Made by a program: the position numbers and the translations under genes
From: Paenibacillus aceti
GTDB lineage: Bacteria > Bacillota > Bacilli > Paenibacillales > Paenibacillaceae
Assembly: GCF_003614185.1 (NCBI RefSeq)
Contig: NZ_KZ987724.1
Location: 4,357,482-4,409,981, forward strand
DNA: 52,500 nucleotides
Reading direction: 5' to 3'
The notes under the pieces: model-generated
Databases searched by the model: none
Told to the model about the DNA's origin: nothing
The model's input: the letters and a program-made list of their open reading frames with translations, nothing else
Shown: positions 11,731 to 19,586 of the stretch, piece by piece
Position numbering within the stretch: position 1 is the first letter of the stretch
Layout: every line of letters begins with the position of its first letter

Positions 11731-11763
11731 AAAAAAACCGGCAATTTTTTGCCGGTTTTTTTG
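11731..11763. terminator. Bidirectional terminator after sspP
   Basis: AAAAAACCGGCAA and TTGCCGGTTTTTT form a perfect stem around TTTT with T runs on both strands. Confidence 0.9.
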
Positions 11764-11852
11764 TTCTCCATTTGAAATATGCAAGACATGAGACAAAGAA
11801 AATGTCATAATATAAATAGGCTTTTGACCCTGTGAAATTAGAAAGGAATGTG

Positions 11853-12773
11853 ATGCGTTTGAACTCTCTAAACCTCGATGCGATCTCTGAGAAGGCGGAA
11901 TCTCAGTCGATAAGGCAGCATAAGCAGAGATCGGTGGGCAATATTCTAATGAGATCCGTCTTCATTATCATAGGTGCCATTATCGTCTCGGTAGCGCTGG
12001 AGCTATTCTTGGTTCCGAATAAGATTACCGATGGCGGAATAACCGGTATTTCTGTGATGTCCTCTCATTTATTTAAAATACCGCTAGGTGTATTCCTGTT
12101 TCTATTTAATCTCCCGTTTCTTATAGTTGGCTATAAGCAGATCGGTAAGACGTTTGCGTTTTCTACTTTACTCGGCATATCAGTCATGTCGCTTGGCACC
12201 ACCTTACTTCATCCTGTAGCGCCTTTTGTAAGTGATACGCTGCTTGCGTTTGTATTCGGCGGCATTTTGCTCGGTTTGGGGACAGGTATCGTGATCCGCT
12301 TTGGGGGATCATTAGATGGAACGGAAATTGTCGCTATATTAATTTCGCGCAAGACGCCATTTTCAGTCGGCGAGATTATTATGTTTTTCAATTTCTTCAT
12401 CCTGCTGAGTGCAGGCTTTGTATTTCGATGGGAAAGTGCACTATTCTCTTTGTTAGCTTATTATATTGCTTACAAATCGATTGATATCGTGGTGGACGGT
12501 CTGAATGAATCGAAGTCCGTCTGGATTATTAGTGATCAGATCGATGAGATCGGAGAGGCGATCTTGAACCGCTTAGGCCGGGGCGTTACTTATTTGTCTG
12601 GGGAAGGCGGATTTTCAGGAGATCCGAAACGGGTTATATTCTGTGTAATTACTCGCTTGGAAGAAGCGAAGCTTAAGGAAATCGTGAATCATTACGATGA
12701 GAATGCTTTTTTGGCTGTAGGAAATATCCATGACGTAAAAGGCGGACGCTTTAAGAAGAAAGCCATTCATTAA
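11853..12773 (+). CDS. YitT family membrane protein
   Basis: A polytopic membrane protein with five or six hydrophobic segments between about residues 30 and 200 (for example SVFIIIGAIIVSVALELFLV and the glycine-rich FGGILLGLGTGIVIRFGGS) and a cytoplasmic C-terminal DUF2179 ferredoxin-like domain (GRGVTYLSGEGGFSG...VIFCVITRLEEAKLKEIV). The motif ITDGGITGIS after TM1 and GGSLDGTEIVAILISRKT are typical of YitT proteins. Substrate is unknown; a transport role is often assumed. ATG 11853 follows AAAGGA with a five-base gap; an in-frame GTG at 11832 lacks a good site. Confidence 0.88.
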   Translation: MRLNSLNLDAISEKAESQSIRQHKQRSVGNILMRSVFIIIGAIIVSVALELFLVPNKITDGGITGISVMSSHLFKIPLGVFLFLFNLPFLIVGYKQIGKTFAFSTLLGISVMSLGTTLLHPVAPFVSDTLLAFVFGGILLGLGTGIVIRFGGSLDGTEIVAILISRKTPFSVGEIIMFFNFFILLSAGFVFRWESALFSLLAYYIAYKSIDIVVDGLNESKSVWIISDQIDEIGEAILNRLGRGVTYLSGEGGFSGDPKRVIFCVITRLEEAKLKEIVNHYDENAFLAVGNIHDVKGGRFKKKAIH

Positions 12774-12825
12774 TGGCTAAGATGGGTTAACAACTCGGTC
12801 CGGCCACGTTGGTTAATTATATGTT

Positions 12826-12866
12826 CAGATAGGCTGGCCGGAATTTGATCCGAGCCAGCCTGTCTG
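12826..12866. terminator. Long hairpin between convergent yitT-like gene and tadA
   Basis: CAGATAGGCTGG and CCAGCCTGTCTG pair over 12 bp with one wobble. There is no clear T run on either strand, so termination strength is uncertain. Confidence 0.5.
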
Positions 12867-12873
12867 TATAAAA

Positions 12874-13365
12874 TCATTTATGCCGCAGCTTCTTGAAGAA
12901 TTGCTTAAGCAAGTCGGCGCATTCCTCTTCGAGTATGCCGGCTGTTAATTCTGTGCGGTGATTGAATCTAGGCTCCTGGAGCAGATTCATCAAGGTCCCG
13001 CCACAGCCTGCCTTGGGATCGGCGGCTCCATAGATCACATGGGGCACCCGGCATTGTACGATCGCACCAGCACACATGGGACAGGGCTCCAGCGTTACAT
13101 ACAGCCGACAGTGCAAGAGTCGCCAGGCATCGATAGATTCGCTGGCCGCCCGGATGGCGATCATCTCAGCATGGGCTGTTCCGTCTCGTGAGCTTTCCCG
13201 CAAATTGTATCCTCGACCTACAATTTCATCCCCACGAACAATAATTGCGCCGATGGGTACTTCTCCAATGGCTTCGGCCTTGCGCGCCTCAGCTATCGCT
13301 TCACGCATCCAGTATTCATGAGGATAATTCGATGCAGGGGGTTCGTGAGTGTGAGGTGTTGACAT
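12874..13365 (-). CDS. tadA: tRNA-specific adenosine deaminase TadA
   Basis: Deaminates A34 to inosine in tRNA-Arg(ACG), allowing one tRNA to read three arginine codons. The zinc site is His65 and Glu67 in TAHAE and Cys95/Cys98 in EPCPMCAGA. The 163-residue protein has a short extra N-terminus rich in Pro and His. In B. subtilis tadA lies just before the SRP RNA gene and points with it; here it points the other way and is 33 kb from that gene, marking a rearrangement boundary. Confidence 0.96.
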   Translation of the reverse strand: MSTPHTHEPPASNYPHEYWMREAIAEARKAEAIGEVPIGAIIVRGDEIVGRGYNLRESSRDGTAHAEMIAIRAASESIDAWRLLHCRLYVTLEPCPMCAGAIVQCRVPHVIYGAADPKAGCGGTLMNLLQEPRFNHRTELTAGILEEECADLLKQFFKKLRHK

Positions 13366-13432
13366 CGCTTGTTCAGCTCCATTTCATAGATGTTCTACTG
13401 AATTCTAATCAGTAATTTAAGGTTTTGTCCAA

Positions 13433-13446
13433 CGAACAAATATTCG
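13433..13446. promoter_or_regulatory. LexA (SOS)-like box
   Basis: CGAAC-AAAT-ATTCG matches the Bacillus SOS operator CGAAC-N4-GTTCG except for one base. It lies 68 bases upstream of tadA and 190 bases before the kinase promoter. One mismatch in a short site can arise by chance. Confidence 0.35.
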
Positions 13447-13458
13447 TTGTTAACATGT

Positions 13459-13552
13459 TGTGGATAACACTGTTCATAAGTAGCGGTTTATCCCCATTTT
13501 TATACACATATTAGACTTTTGAGCTGTGCATATGTTGATAACTTGTTCATAA
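13459..13552. promoter_or_regulatory. DnaA-box cluster
   Basis: Within 94 bases there is one perfect DnaA box, TGTGGATAA (13459-13467, reverse of TTATCCACA), three with one mismatch (TTATCCCCA 13488-13496, TTATACACA 13500-13508, TGTTGATAA 13533-13541) and three with two mismatches (TGTTCATAA 13471-13479 and 13544-13552, TGTGCATAT 13525-13533). AT-rich DNA follows. The replication origin itself is expected near dnaA-dnaN, not here, so this is read as a secondary DnaA-binding locus that could also regulate the flanking genes. Confidence 0.65.
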
Positions 13553-13635
13553 CTCTTATGAAGAGAAAGTAAAAACCGTTGAAATTAGATATTTTTTCTT
13601 AATTGTAGGTAAAGGAAATAGGAATTTCAACGTCT

Positions 13636-13663
13636 TTGCAAAATCTTACAATACGGTTATGAT
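13636..13663 (+). promoter_or_regulatory. Sigma-A-type promoter of the kinase gene
   Basis: TTGCAA (13636-13641), 16-base spacer, TATGAT (13658-13663). Transcription would start near 13670, about 60 bases before the TTG start codon. Confidence 0.5.
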
Positions 13664-13685
13664 GAGAATAGTATGGTAGCCAGAT

Positions 13686-13692
13686 TTCGACA
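13686..13692 (-). promoter_or_regulatory. Spo0A box downstream of the kinase promoter
   Basis: TTCGACA is an exact reverse complement of the Spo0A core TGTCGAA. It would sit at about +17 relative to the predicted transcript start, a position expected to repress. Confidence 0.4.
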
Positions 13693-13728
13693 CTAACCTC
13701 AACGTCATGCCAAGAGGTGAGAAGATTT

Positions 13729-15633
13729 TTGTCCATTAAATCTAAATTATCTATAGTTATGTCACTTTTTGCTATAGCTATATTAACGGTTAACATCATC
13801 CTTAGTTTCCTGTCTGTTCGTGAGAATCTGCGCCGGGATAGCGAAGCTAATATGATGTTAATCGCTAAGCAAATTGCCTTGGCGGTAGAACAGTCGCGTT
13901 CCGTGAATGATTATGTGCGCAGAAGCAATATCGGCAGAGAGGACCAGAACGGAAGCTTCTTTGCCGGAATGCTGGACATGACAAGTCCGGAACGAATTGT
14001 ACGCGAGTCACTGGGAGCAAATCAAGATCTGTTGGAGATCACTGGTTTCTTCCCTGATGAGTTCAGGGATCGTCATAGCCTCCTATTTGGCTCGTATGAG
14101 TATATGAATGATTCGGATATCTTCGAAGCGGTTTTGGAAGTGTCGGAGAAGGGGACGAGTCTGCTGCGGGACAGTTATATTGATGGACAGCGGGTGTTGG
14201 AGAGCTTCATCCCGATTCAACCTAATAATCAGCCTCCTTATGTCATCCGGATCATTTCCAGCTACGAGCCGATTTCTGCGGCGGTTACCAAGCAGGTGAT
14301 TAATGAGATCTTTATCTCCATTATACTGCTGCAAATTGTCGTATTCGCTAGTTATATTATAGCCGGGGAATTGATTCGTCCAATTCAAGTTATATTGAAG
14401 AAGGTGAATCAGCTTTCATCCGGGGATTTCAAGATGAGAATTGCGTTCGGACGGAAGGATGAACTCGGTGTATTGGCGCGGCAAATTAATATGATGGCGG
14501 ATAATCTGGGACATTATACAGAGGAATTGAAGCTTAAGAACGAAGAGAACCAGGTGATTAAAGAACGTCTCGAATCGATCATTAATCAGATGGCTGATGC
14601 GATTCATGTAACAGACCTGAACGGCAGGATACTAGAGGTAAATAAAGCATTCGAGAAGCTGTATGGTTGGGAGAGCAGTGAAATTGCCGGCACTGAGCTC
14701 GATTTCGTACCTGACTCCTGCAAGGAGGAGAGGGCAGCGTGGCTGAAGCAGCTGGAAGAGGGACGGCCTTACGTCCTTGTTGAGACAACCCGTATATGTA
14801 AGGATGGCAGACTGATCAATGTGAGTGTTAGCGTGTCACCTATATTGGATGAGGAGGGGGAGATCGTGTCTATTATTAGCATTTCAAGGGATATGACCGA
14901 GCATAATAAAATGGAAGAGCTACTGCGGCGTGCGGAGAAATTACGGACGGTCGGACAGCTGGCGGCGGGCGTAGCGCATGAAATACGCAATCCGTTGACG
15001 ACACTACGAGGATTTCTGCAATTGCAGCAGCGGACGGGAAATGTAAATGAGACACATACCGATATTATGCTGTCGGAGCTGGAACGGATCAATATGATCG
15101 TCAGTGAATTTCTGATACTGGCCAAGCCGCAGGCTGTTCAGTTCGAGACAAGAGATGTCCGTTATACTGTTGGCGATGTGATTTCGCTGCTGGATAGTGA
15201 GGCGCACTTACATAATATTGAGTTTGAACACCATTTCTCCTCTTCCCCACTTCTGGTACACTGTGAAGAGAATCAATTGAAGCAGGTCTTCATCAATGTC
15301 TTGAAGAATGCGATGGAGGCGATGCCTGGAGGGGGCAAGATCATACTTCAGGTGAGTGAGGAAGGGGATCATAAGGTTGCCATTCGCGTCATTGACCAAG
15401 GAGAGGGAATATCGGAGGAACGGCTAGAGAAGCTGGGAGAGCCCTTCTATACAAGCAAAGAGAAAGGGACAGGCCTCGGACTTATGGTCAGTCAGCGTAT
15501 CATTGAAGGCCATAAGGGAATGTTTGAGATTGATAGCGAACTAGGCAAAGGAACGATCGTGACAATCACTCTTCCACAGATTACGGAAGCGCATGAAGAG
15601 GCGGCTACGCCCACTACAGGAGAAATAGCATAA
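13729..15633 (+). CDS. Sporulation-type sensor histidine kinase (HAMP-PAS-HisKA)
   Basis: Order of domains: TM1 (about residues 4-26), extracytoplasmic sensor region to about 190, TM2 (INEIFISIILLQIVVFASYI), HAMP (RPIQVILKKVNQLSSGDF), PAS (ESIINQMADAIHVTDLNGRI...) with PAC, HisKA and HATPase_c. The phosphorylated histidine is His417 in AAGVAHEIRNPLTTLRGF, the H-box type of KinA/KinB/KinE kinases that feed Spo0F; N, G1 and G2 boxes are NVLKNAMEA, DQGEGI and GTGLGLMVS. No response regulator is adjacent, as expected for a phosphorelay kinase, and spo0F is in the same window at 39.4 kb. TTG 13729 follows AGAGGTGAG with a seven-base gap and is preferred to GTG 13717. A Spo0F target is inference. 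Confidence 0.9.
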   Translation: MSIKSKLSIVMSLFAIAILTVNIILSFLSVRENLRRDSEANMMLIAKQIALAVEQSRSVNDYVRRSNIGREDQNGSFFAGMLDMTSPERIVRESLGANQDLLEITGFFPDEFRDRHSLLFGSYEYMNDSDIFEAVLEVSEKGTSLLRDSYIDGQRVLESFIPIQPNNQPPYVIRIISSYEPISAAVTKQVINEIFISIILLQIVVFASYIIAGELIRPIQVILKKVNQLSSGDFKMRIAFGRKDELGVLARQINMMADNLGHYTEELKLKNEENQVIKERLESIINQMADAIHVTDLNGRILEVNKAFEKLYGWESSEIAGTELDFVPDSCKEERAAWLKQLEEGRPYVLVETTRICKDGRLINVSVSVSPILDEEGEIVSIISISRDMTEHNKMEELLRRAEKLRTVGQLAAGVAHEIRNPLTTLRGFLQLQQRTGNVNETHTDIMLSELERINMIVSEFLILAKPQAVQFETRDVRYTVGDVISLLDSEAHLHNIEFEHHFSSSPLLVHCEENQLKQVFINVLKNAMEAMPGGGKIILQVSEEGDHKVAIRVIDQGEGISEERLEKLGEPFYTSKEKGTGLGLMVSQRIIEGHKGMFEIDSELGKGTIVTITLPQITEAHEEAATPTTGEIA

Positions 15634-15651
15634 CGGGGTGACCATACAATA

Positions 15652-16353
15652 GTGAGGATCAATAAATTTATCAGTGAGACAGGATATTGCTCCAGACGGG
15701 AAGCGGACAAGCTGGTTGAGTCCGGCAAGGTGACGATTAACGGGGAGACGGCCGTGCTGGGAAGCCAGGCGGAGCCGGGAGACGATGTCAGGATCAATGG
15801 GATTTCTCTGCAGGAGAAGCCGTCCAAGCAGGTTTATATTGCACTTAACAAGCCTGTTGGCATTACTAGTACAACAGAGCAGCATATCAAGGGCAATATC
15901 GTCGATTTTGTCGGGCATGAGGAGCGTATCTTTCCGATCGGACGGCTGGATAAGGACTCGGAAGGGTTAATATTGCTGACCAGCGATGGGGATATCGTGA
16001 ATAGAATATTGCGGTCCGAAGGCAAGCATGAAAAAGAGTATATTGTGACGGTGAATCGTCCGATTACTCCCTCATTTCTAAAGGCGATGGGGGAAGGAGT
16101 GCGGATTCTTGGCACCATGACACTGCCTTGCCGGATTACCCGTATTTCCGATCGGACGTTCCGGATTATTCTTGTTGAAGGCAAGAATCGGCAGATTCGC
16201 CGCATGTGCAGCGCTCTCGGATATGAAGTGAAGAAGCTGCAGCGGATTCGCATTATGAATATCCAGCTTGGGTCATTGAAGGTCGGGGCTTGGCGTGATC
16301 TAACTGAGGCGGAGAAGATAGAGCTGGGGAAAATGCTGAATTATAAGCTTTAA
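15652..16353 (+). CDS. 23S rRNA pseudouridine synthase, RluF/RsuA family
   Basis: An N-terminal S4 RNA-binding domain (MRINKFISETGYCSRREADKLVESGKVTING) precedes the RsuA-type catalytic domain with catalytic Asp in GRLDKDSEGLILLTSDG and the conserved VEGKNRQIRRMCSALGYEV. LNKPVGITSTTE is typical of RluF, which modifies U2604 of 23S rRNA and, in E. coli, tRNA-Tyr. The GTG start follows GGGGTGA by ten bases, and the gene begins 18 bases after the kinase stop, so both are likely co-transcribed. The exact target uridine cannot be told from sequence. Confidence 0.9.
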   Translation: MRINKFISETGYCSRREADKLVESGKVTINGETAVLGSQAEPGDDVRINGISLQEKPSKQVYIALNKPVGITSTTEQHIKGNIVDFVGHEERIFPIGRLDKDSEGLILLTSDGDIVNRILRSEGKHEKEYIVTVNRPITPSFLKAMGEGVRILGTMTLPCRITRISDRTFRIILVEGKNRQIRRMCSALGYEVKKLQRIRIMNIQLGSLKVGAWRDLTEAEKIELGKMLNYKL

Positions 16354-16360
16354 TGAAAAT

Positions 16361-16400
16361 AAAGATGGAGTCCAGAATCAGATGATCTGGCTCCATCTTT
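16361..16400. terminator. Terminator between convergent rluF-like gene and motB
   Basis: AAAGATGGAG-T-CCAGA pairs with TCTGG-CTCCATCTTT, with T-rich sequence on the plus side and on the minus side. Confidence 0.8.
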
Positions 16401-16405
16401 ATTTG

Positions 16406-17218
16406 TTATTCATGAGCAGAAGTAACAGCTTGCTTCTGATCAGGATCGATATATTTTCGAATAATCGATACTTCTACACGGCGATTCTGGGCTCTGCCAG
16501 ATGAAGTATCGTTCGGGGATACAGGATGATATTCACCGTATCCAATCGCACTGAATTTCTTCGGATCCAGATGCGTATTCTGCATCAATATCTTCATGAA
16601 GTTCAATGCCCGGGCCGAGCTCAGATCCCAGTTGGAAGGGAACTCCTTATTCGAGATCGGTACATTGTCCGTATGACCTGAGACGATCACCTCATAGTCC
16701 GGGAATTCCTCCAGCATGGCGGAGATCGCTTCAGCCAGCTTCCTGGCATCCTGTCGCACTTCGGCTTCACCGGAAGCGAATAATGCCTTGTCACTGATCG
16801 TAATCATCAGCTGGGACTGATTGAGCTTCGTATCAAGATCATCCGTCAAGCCGTTCTGTTTGATATAAGTGTCCAATTGCTTCTTGAGCCCTTCCAGATT
16901 CTCCTGCTCTCTGCGCTTGAGCTCGCCGACACTGGCTTTGAAATCTTCCGGATTCTTCGGCATCTTGTTGGCGCCACTGGTACTAAATGACCCATCATCG
17001 AGAATACCCGTTCCGCCTTCAAATATACTGCCGCCAAGCGCATTGGTAAAGGCGTCACTGACCGCCTTGAACTTCTCTGCATTAACTGAGCTCATTCCGA
17101 ACAGGACGATGAACATGGCCAGCAGAAGGGTCATAAGGTCAGAATAAGGGAGCAGCCAGCTCTCGTCAGAATGCTCTTCATGCTCCTGATTTCGTTTATT
17201 CCGTTTGCGCACCTTCAC
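16406..17218 (-). CDS. motB: Flagellar stator protein MotB
   Basis: The proton-channel residue is Asp27 in LLPYSDLMTLLLAMFIVLFGMS, within the single N-terminal membrane segment. A plug/linker region follows, then an OmpA-like peptidoglycan-binding domain with VSGHTDNVPI, NWDLSSARA and GYGEYHPV...GRAQNRRVEVSI. The 270-residue protein anchors the stator to the cell wall. It overlaps the end of motA by 23 bases, so translation is probably coupled. Polar residues typical of proton-type stators suggest MotB rather than the sodium-type MotS, but this is not certain. Confidence 0.95.
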   Translation of the reverse strand: MKVRKRNKRNQEHEEHSDESWLLPYSDLMTLLLAMFIVLFGMSSVNAEKFKAVSDAFTNALGGSIFEGGTGILDDGSFSTSGANKMPKNPEDFKASVGELKRREQENLEGLKKQLDTYIKQNGLTDDLDTKLNQSQLMITISDKALFASGEAEVRQDARKLAEAISAMLEEFPDYEVIVSGHTDNVPISNKEFPSNWDLSSARALNFMKILMQNTHLDPKKFSAIGYGEYHPVSPNDTSSGRAQNRRVEVSIIRKYIDPDQKQAVTSAHE

Positions 17219-17999
17219 CCGCCCCCTTTTCTAGTAATTGTCCGCGTTCGGCAGGGGTTAAGAATACAGCAAGCTTTTGTTGAATAGCGATCGTAGATAC
17301 CCCGGATTGAATAGACAACAGGCCTTCTACCATCATTAGTCGGATCTCTATTTCCTTCTTCGAGAGGCGTTTCAGTTTATTGGCAATCGGATGCCATAAT
17401 ACGTAACCGGTGAATATACCAAACACGGTTGCGATAAATGCGCCTGAGATCGCATGGGACAGTACATCGACGTCATTCATATCTGACAATGCAGCAATCA
17501 GACCGACAACGGCACCGAGTACCCCGAGGGTAGGAGCATACATCCCGGCTTGTGAGAAGATCTGAGCCCCTGCTTTATGTCGTTCTTCGGTAGCGGCGAT
17601 ATCCTCGGTCAGGACATCCTGTACAAATTCCTGATCATTGCCGTCAATGATCATCCGCATTCCGTTACGCAAGAAATCATCATTGATTTCTTCTACTTTG
17701 GCTTCCAGTGCGAGCAGTCCTTCACGACGGGTAATCGTAGCCCATTCCGTGAACATGGCGATAAGCTCGCCCTTCGTAATAATTTTTTGCTTCACGACCG
17801 TCATTTTGAGCAGCTTCGGAAATTTCTTCAGCTCGGCTAGCGGGAACGCCATGAACAGGGTCGCTGCTGTCCCCACGAAGATAATGACAAAGGCCGCGGG
17901 GTTAGAGACCAAGCTTTCGACCGGCGCGCCCTTAAGGATCATTCCCCAAATAAGTGCTACGAGTCCAAGAATAAGTCCAATAATCGTTGAGATTTCCAT
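17196..17999 (-). CDS. motA: Flagellar stator protein MotA
   Basis: Four membrane segments (residues about 3-22, 34-52, 147-170, 180-202) and a large cytoplasmic loop between TM2 and TM3 that contacts FliG. MYAPTLGVLGAVVGLIAAL carries the conserved TM3 proline, and LSHAISGAFIATVFGIFTGYVLWHPIANKLK forms TM4. GAGGTG lies before the ATG. I could not find a convincing sigma-D promoter (TAAA-N15-GCCGATAA) upstream; GCCGATCT occurs but lacks a properly spaced -35. Confidence 0.95.
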   Translation of the reverse strand: MEISTIIGLILGLVALIWGMILKGAPVESLVSNPAAFVIIFVGTAATLFMAFPLAELKKFPKLLKMTVVKQKIITKGELIAMFTEWATITRREGLLALEAKVEEINDDFLRNGMRMIIDGNDQEFVQDVLTEDIAATEERHKAGAQIFSQAGMYAPTLGVLGAVVGLIAALSDMNDVDVLSHAISGAFIATVFGIFTGYVLWHPIANKLKRLSKKEIEIRLMMVEGLLSIQSGVSTIAIQQKLAVFLTPAERGQLLEKGAGEGAQTE

Positions 18000-18182
18000 T
18001 GCACACCTCGTCCTTGAGATAATTATTCCATAATTCTGCCACCCGCATCCTTGCAGATCGGCATTTCTGATTCTATGGAAATGGCTTATCTTTTTTATCG
18101 ACAGATTTCCCTTTTTTTTTAAGGGCGATTTTCCGGTATAATGGGACTACGATGGAATATTTGCTAGGATGAAGGGAGAAGA

Positions 18183-18482
18183 ATGACAGTGGGCGTGAAG
18201 CATGGAAGAGATTATGAATTTATTTTGGCAGATCTCACGAAGGCGGTAGGCCGTATTTCAGATAGCTATATTTTCTTTGAAATGGAGGCAGCGGAATGGG
18301 AGGCGTTGTCTGGGGAAGAGCGGCTAGAGGTGCAGGAGGCGCTGGCGGAGGACTTGTTCTTTGCCCTCGGGACGGAGCCGGTGATTCCGGTGGGCAGCGC
18401 GGTAGTGATGTATGATGCGGAACATCATCGGATCAATTTTCTGATCGGTGAGGAAGAATTGGATTTCGTTACATTGATTTAA
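18183..18482 (+). CDS. Conserved small hypothetical protein
   Basis: A 99-residue acidic protein (many Glu and Asp) without signal peptide or membrane segment. It has an alpha/beta look: YEFILADLTKAVGRISDSYIFFEME, a helical EEWEALSGEERLEVQEAL-like middle, then VIPVGSAVVMYDAEHHRINFLIGEEELDFVTLI strands. I do not recognise the family. The start has AGGGAGAAGA just before the ATG. A TATAAT at 18137-18142 lies 40 bases upstream, though with no good -35. It is flanked by motA (divergent) and the pterin dehydratase gene; neither suggests a role. Confidence 0.65.
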   Translation: MTVGVKHGRDYEFILADLTKAVGRISDSYIFFEMEAAEWEALSGEERLEVQEALAEDLFFALGTEPVIPVGSAVVMYDAEHHRINFLIGEEELDFVTLI

Positions 18483-18677
18483 TACTTATTCCCTGATTAT
18501 GTTTATATAGTAAGTCATGTGTTAATATATTGGATAGCATGATCGGTAAAATAGAAGAATACAATAGAATGAATCTCATGTGCGGATGAGCATGCTTTTT
18601 ATTGCTCTATAGATTAACCATTATGCGAGAATGGAATCGGATACTTTTCTCAGAACGAACGGGAGGTAGAAATTATA

Positions 18678-18977
18678 ATGCCGTTTACACCGCAGGAAAT
18701 AGAAGCGCATTTGGAGAAATTGGAAGGATGGGAACTGGAGGAAGGACGATGGATTGTTCGTAAATACATGTTCTCTAATTATATGAAGGGAATCGCTTTT
18801 GTCGATGAGGTGGCCGCGATTTCGGAGGCCTTTAATCATCATCCCTTTATCACCATTGACCATAAAACAGTGACGCTTCGGCTAACTTCATGGGAGGAAG
18901 GCGGAATAACGGCCGTTGACATCAAAGAGGCGCAGCAATATAACGAAGCTTTTGAGAAAGCCCGCTCTGTAGGTTGA
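18678..18977 (+). CDS. 4a-hydroxytetrahydrobiopterin dehydratase (pterin carbinolamine dehydratase)
   Basis: The family motif is complete: EAFNHHPFITIDHKTVTLRLTSWEEGGITAVD, with the catalytic histidine pair in NHHP. The enzyme dehydrates 4a-carbinolamine pterin after aromatic amino acid hydroxylation. At 99 residues it is full length, with GGGAGGTAG before the ATG. No aromatic amino acid hydroxylase or pterin gene is nearby, so its role here (pterin recycling, or molybdopterin-related as proposed for some homologues) is open. Confidence 0.92.
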   Translation: MPFTPQEIEAHLEKLEGWELEEGRWIVRKYMFSNYMKGIAFVDEVAAISEAFNHHPFITIDHKTVTLRLTSWEEGGITAVDIKEAQQYNEAFEKARSVG

Positions 18978-19039
18978 CGTTAACTGAGGGGTCGGGCTAA
19001 GCTGGTCTGCACTGAAATATGAAGCCGCTTTAACAGAAG

Positions 19040-19076
19040 AGAACGCCTACCAGGATGAATCCCTGGCAGGCGTTCT
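19040..19076. terminator. Terminator between convergent genes
   Basis: AGAACGCCTACCAGG pairs with CCTGGCAGGCGTTCT (one mismatch), flanked by T-rich sequence on both strands. Confidence 0.65.
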
Positions 19077-19088
19077 TGCTGCATACGG

Positions 19089-19445
19089 CTATTTCTGCTC
19101 CGCAAGCCATAAGGCTACGTTAGCAATCTCTTCGTCCTTGAGCCTATCCTTGAAGGCAGGCATTTGGCCTGTGCCTTTCCTGATGATGCCGTAGAGCTGA
19201 TCCGATGACATGGTAGCTCCGATTTTCTGTAAATTCGGACCAACTTGACCTTGCAGTTGTTCGCCGTGACAGCTGATGCAATTCGCCTTAAGCGTAGCTT
19301 CAGCTTGATCTACGGTGAGTGTGACTTCAGGCATGGTCGGTTTCGCTTCTTTTGCCACTTCATCTTTACCAGGCAGGGTAAAAATCAAAATGATGGCCAT
19401 AATGCAAGCCACGCCGAGTAATCCGCTCATGATCCATTTCTGCAC
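19089..19445 (-). CDS. Membrane-anchored cytochrome c (c-550/c-551 type)
   Basis: One N-terminal membrane anchor (WIMSGLLGVACIMAIILIFTLPG, residues 4-26), a short acidic/proline linker, then a single-haem cytochrome c domain with CISCH (Cys56, Cys59, His60) and a likely distal ligand Met in GTGQMPAF. It would carry electrons on the outer face of the membrane to a terminal oxidase. GTG 19445 is chosen because AAGGGGCG lies about nine bases upstream; a longer frame to 19499 has no such site. The lipoprotein-like GVAC lacks a proper lipobox, so anchoring by the helix is favoured. Confidence 0.9.
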   Translation of the reverse strand: MQKWIMSGLLGVACIMAIILIFTLPGKDEVAKEAKPTMPEVTLTVDQAEATLKANCISCHGEQLQGQVGPNLQKIGATMSSDQLYGIIRKGTGQMPAFKDRLKDEEIANVALWLAEQK

Positions 19446-19586
19446 TTCGAATCGCCCCTTTATGTAAGCTATCCATTCCATTATAACGGAACATTGCACT
19501 TGATCATAGCATTTGTGACAAAAAAAGTAATGATAATTTATCTTGTTATTGAAATTATATGCAGATTATCACAGACAGTGACGAGA

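Noticed and set aside
18000-18110. Sigma-D promoter for motAB
   Set aside because: GCCGATCT is present on the minus strand but there is no TAAA at the proper distance.
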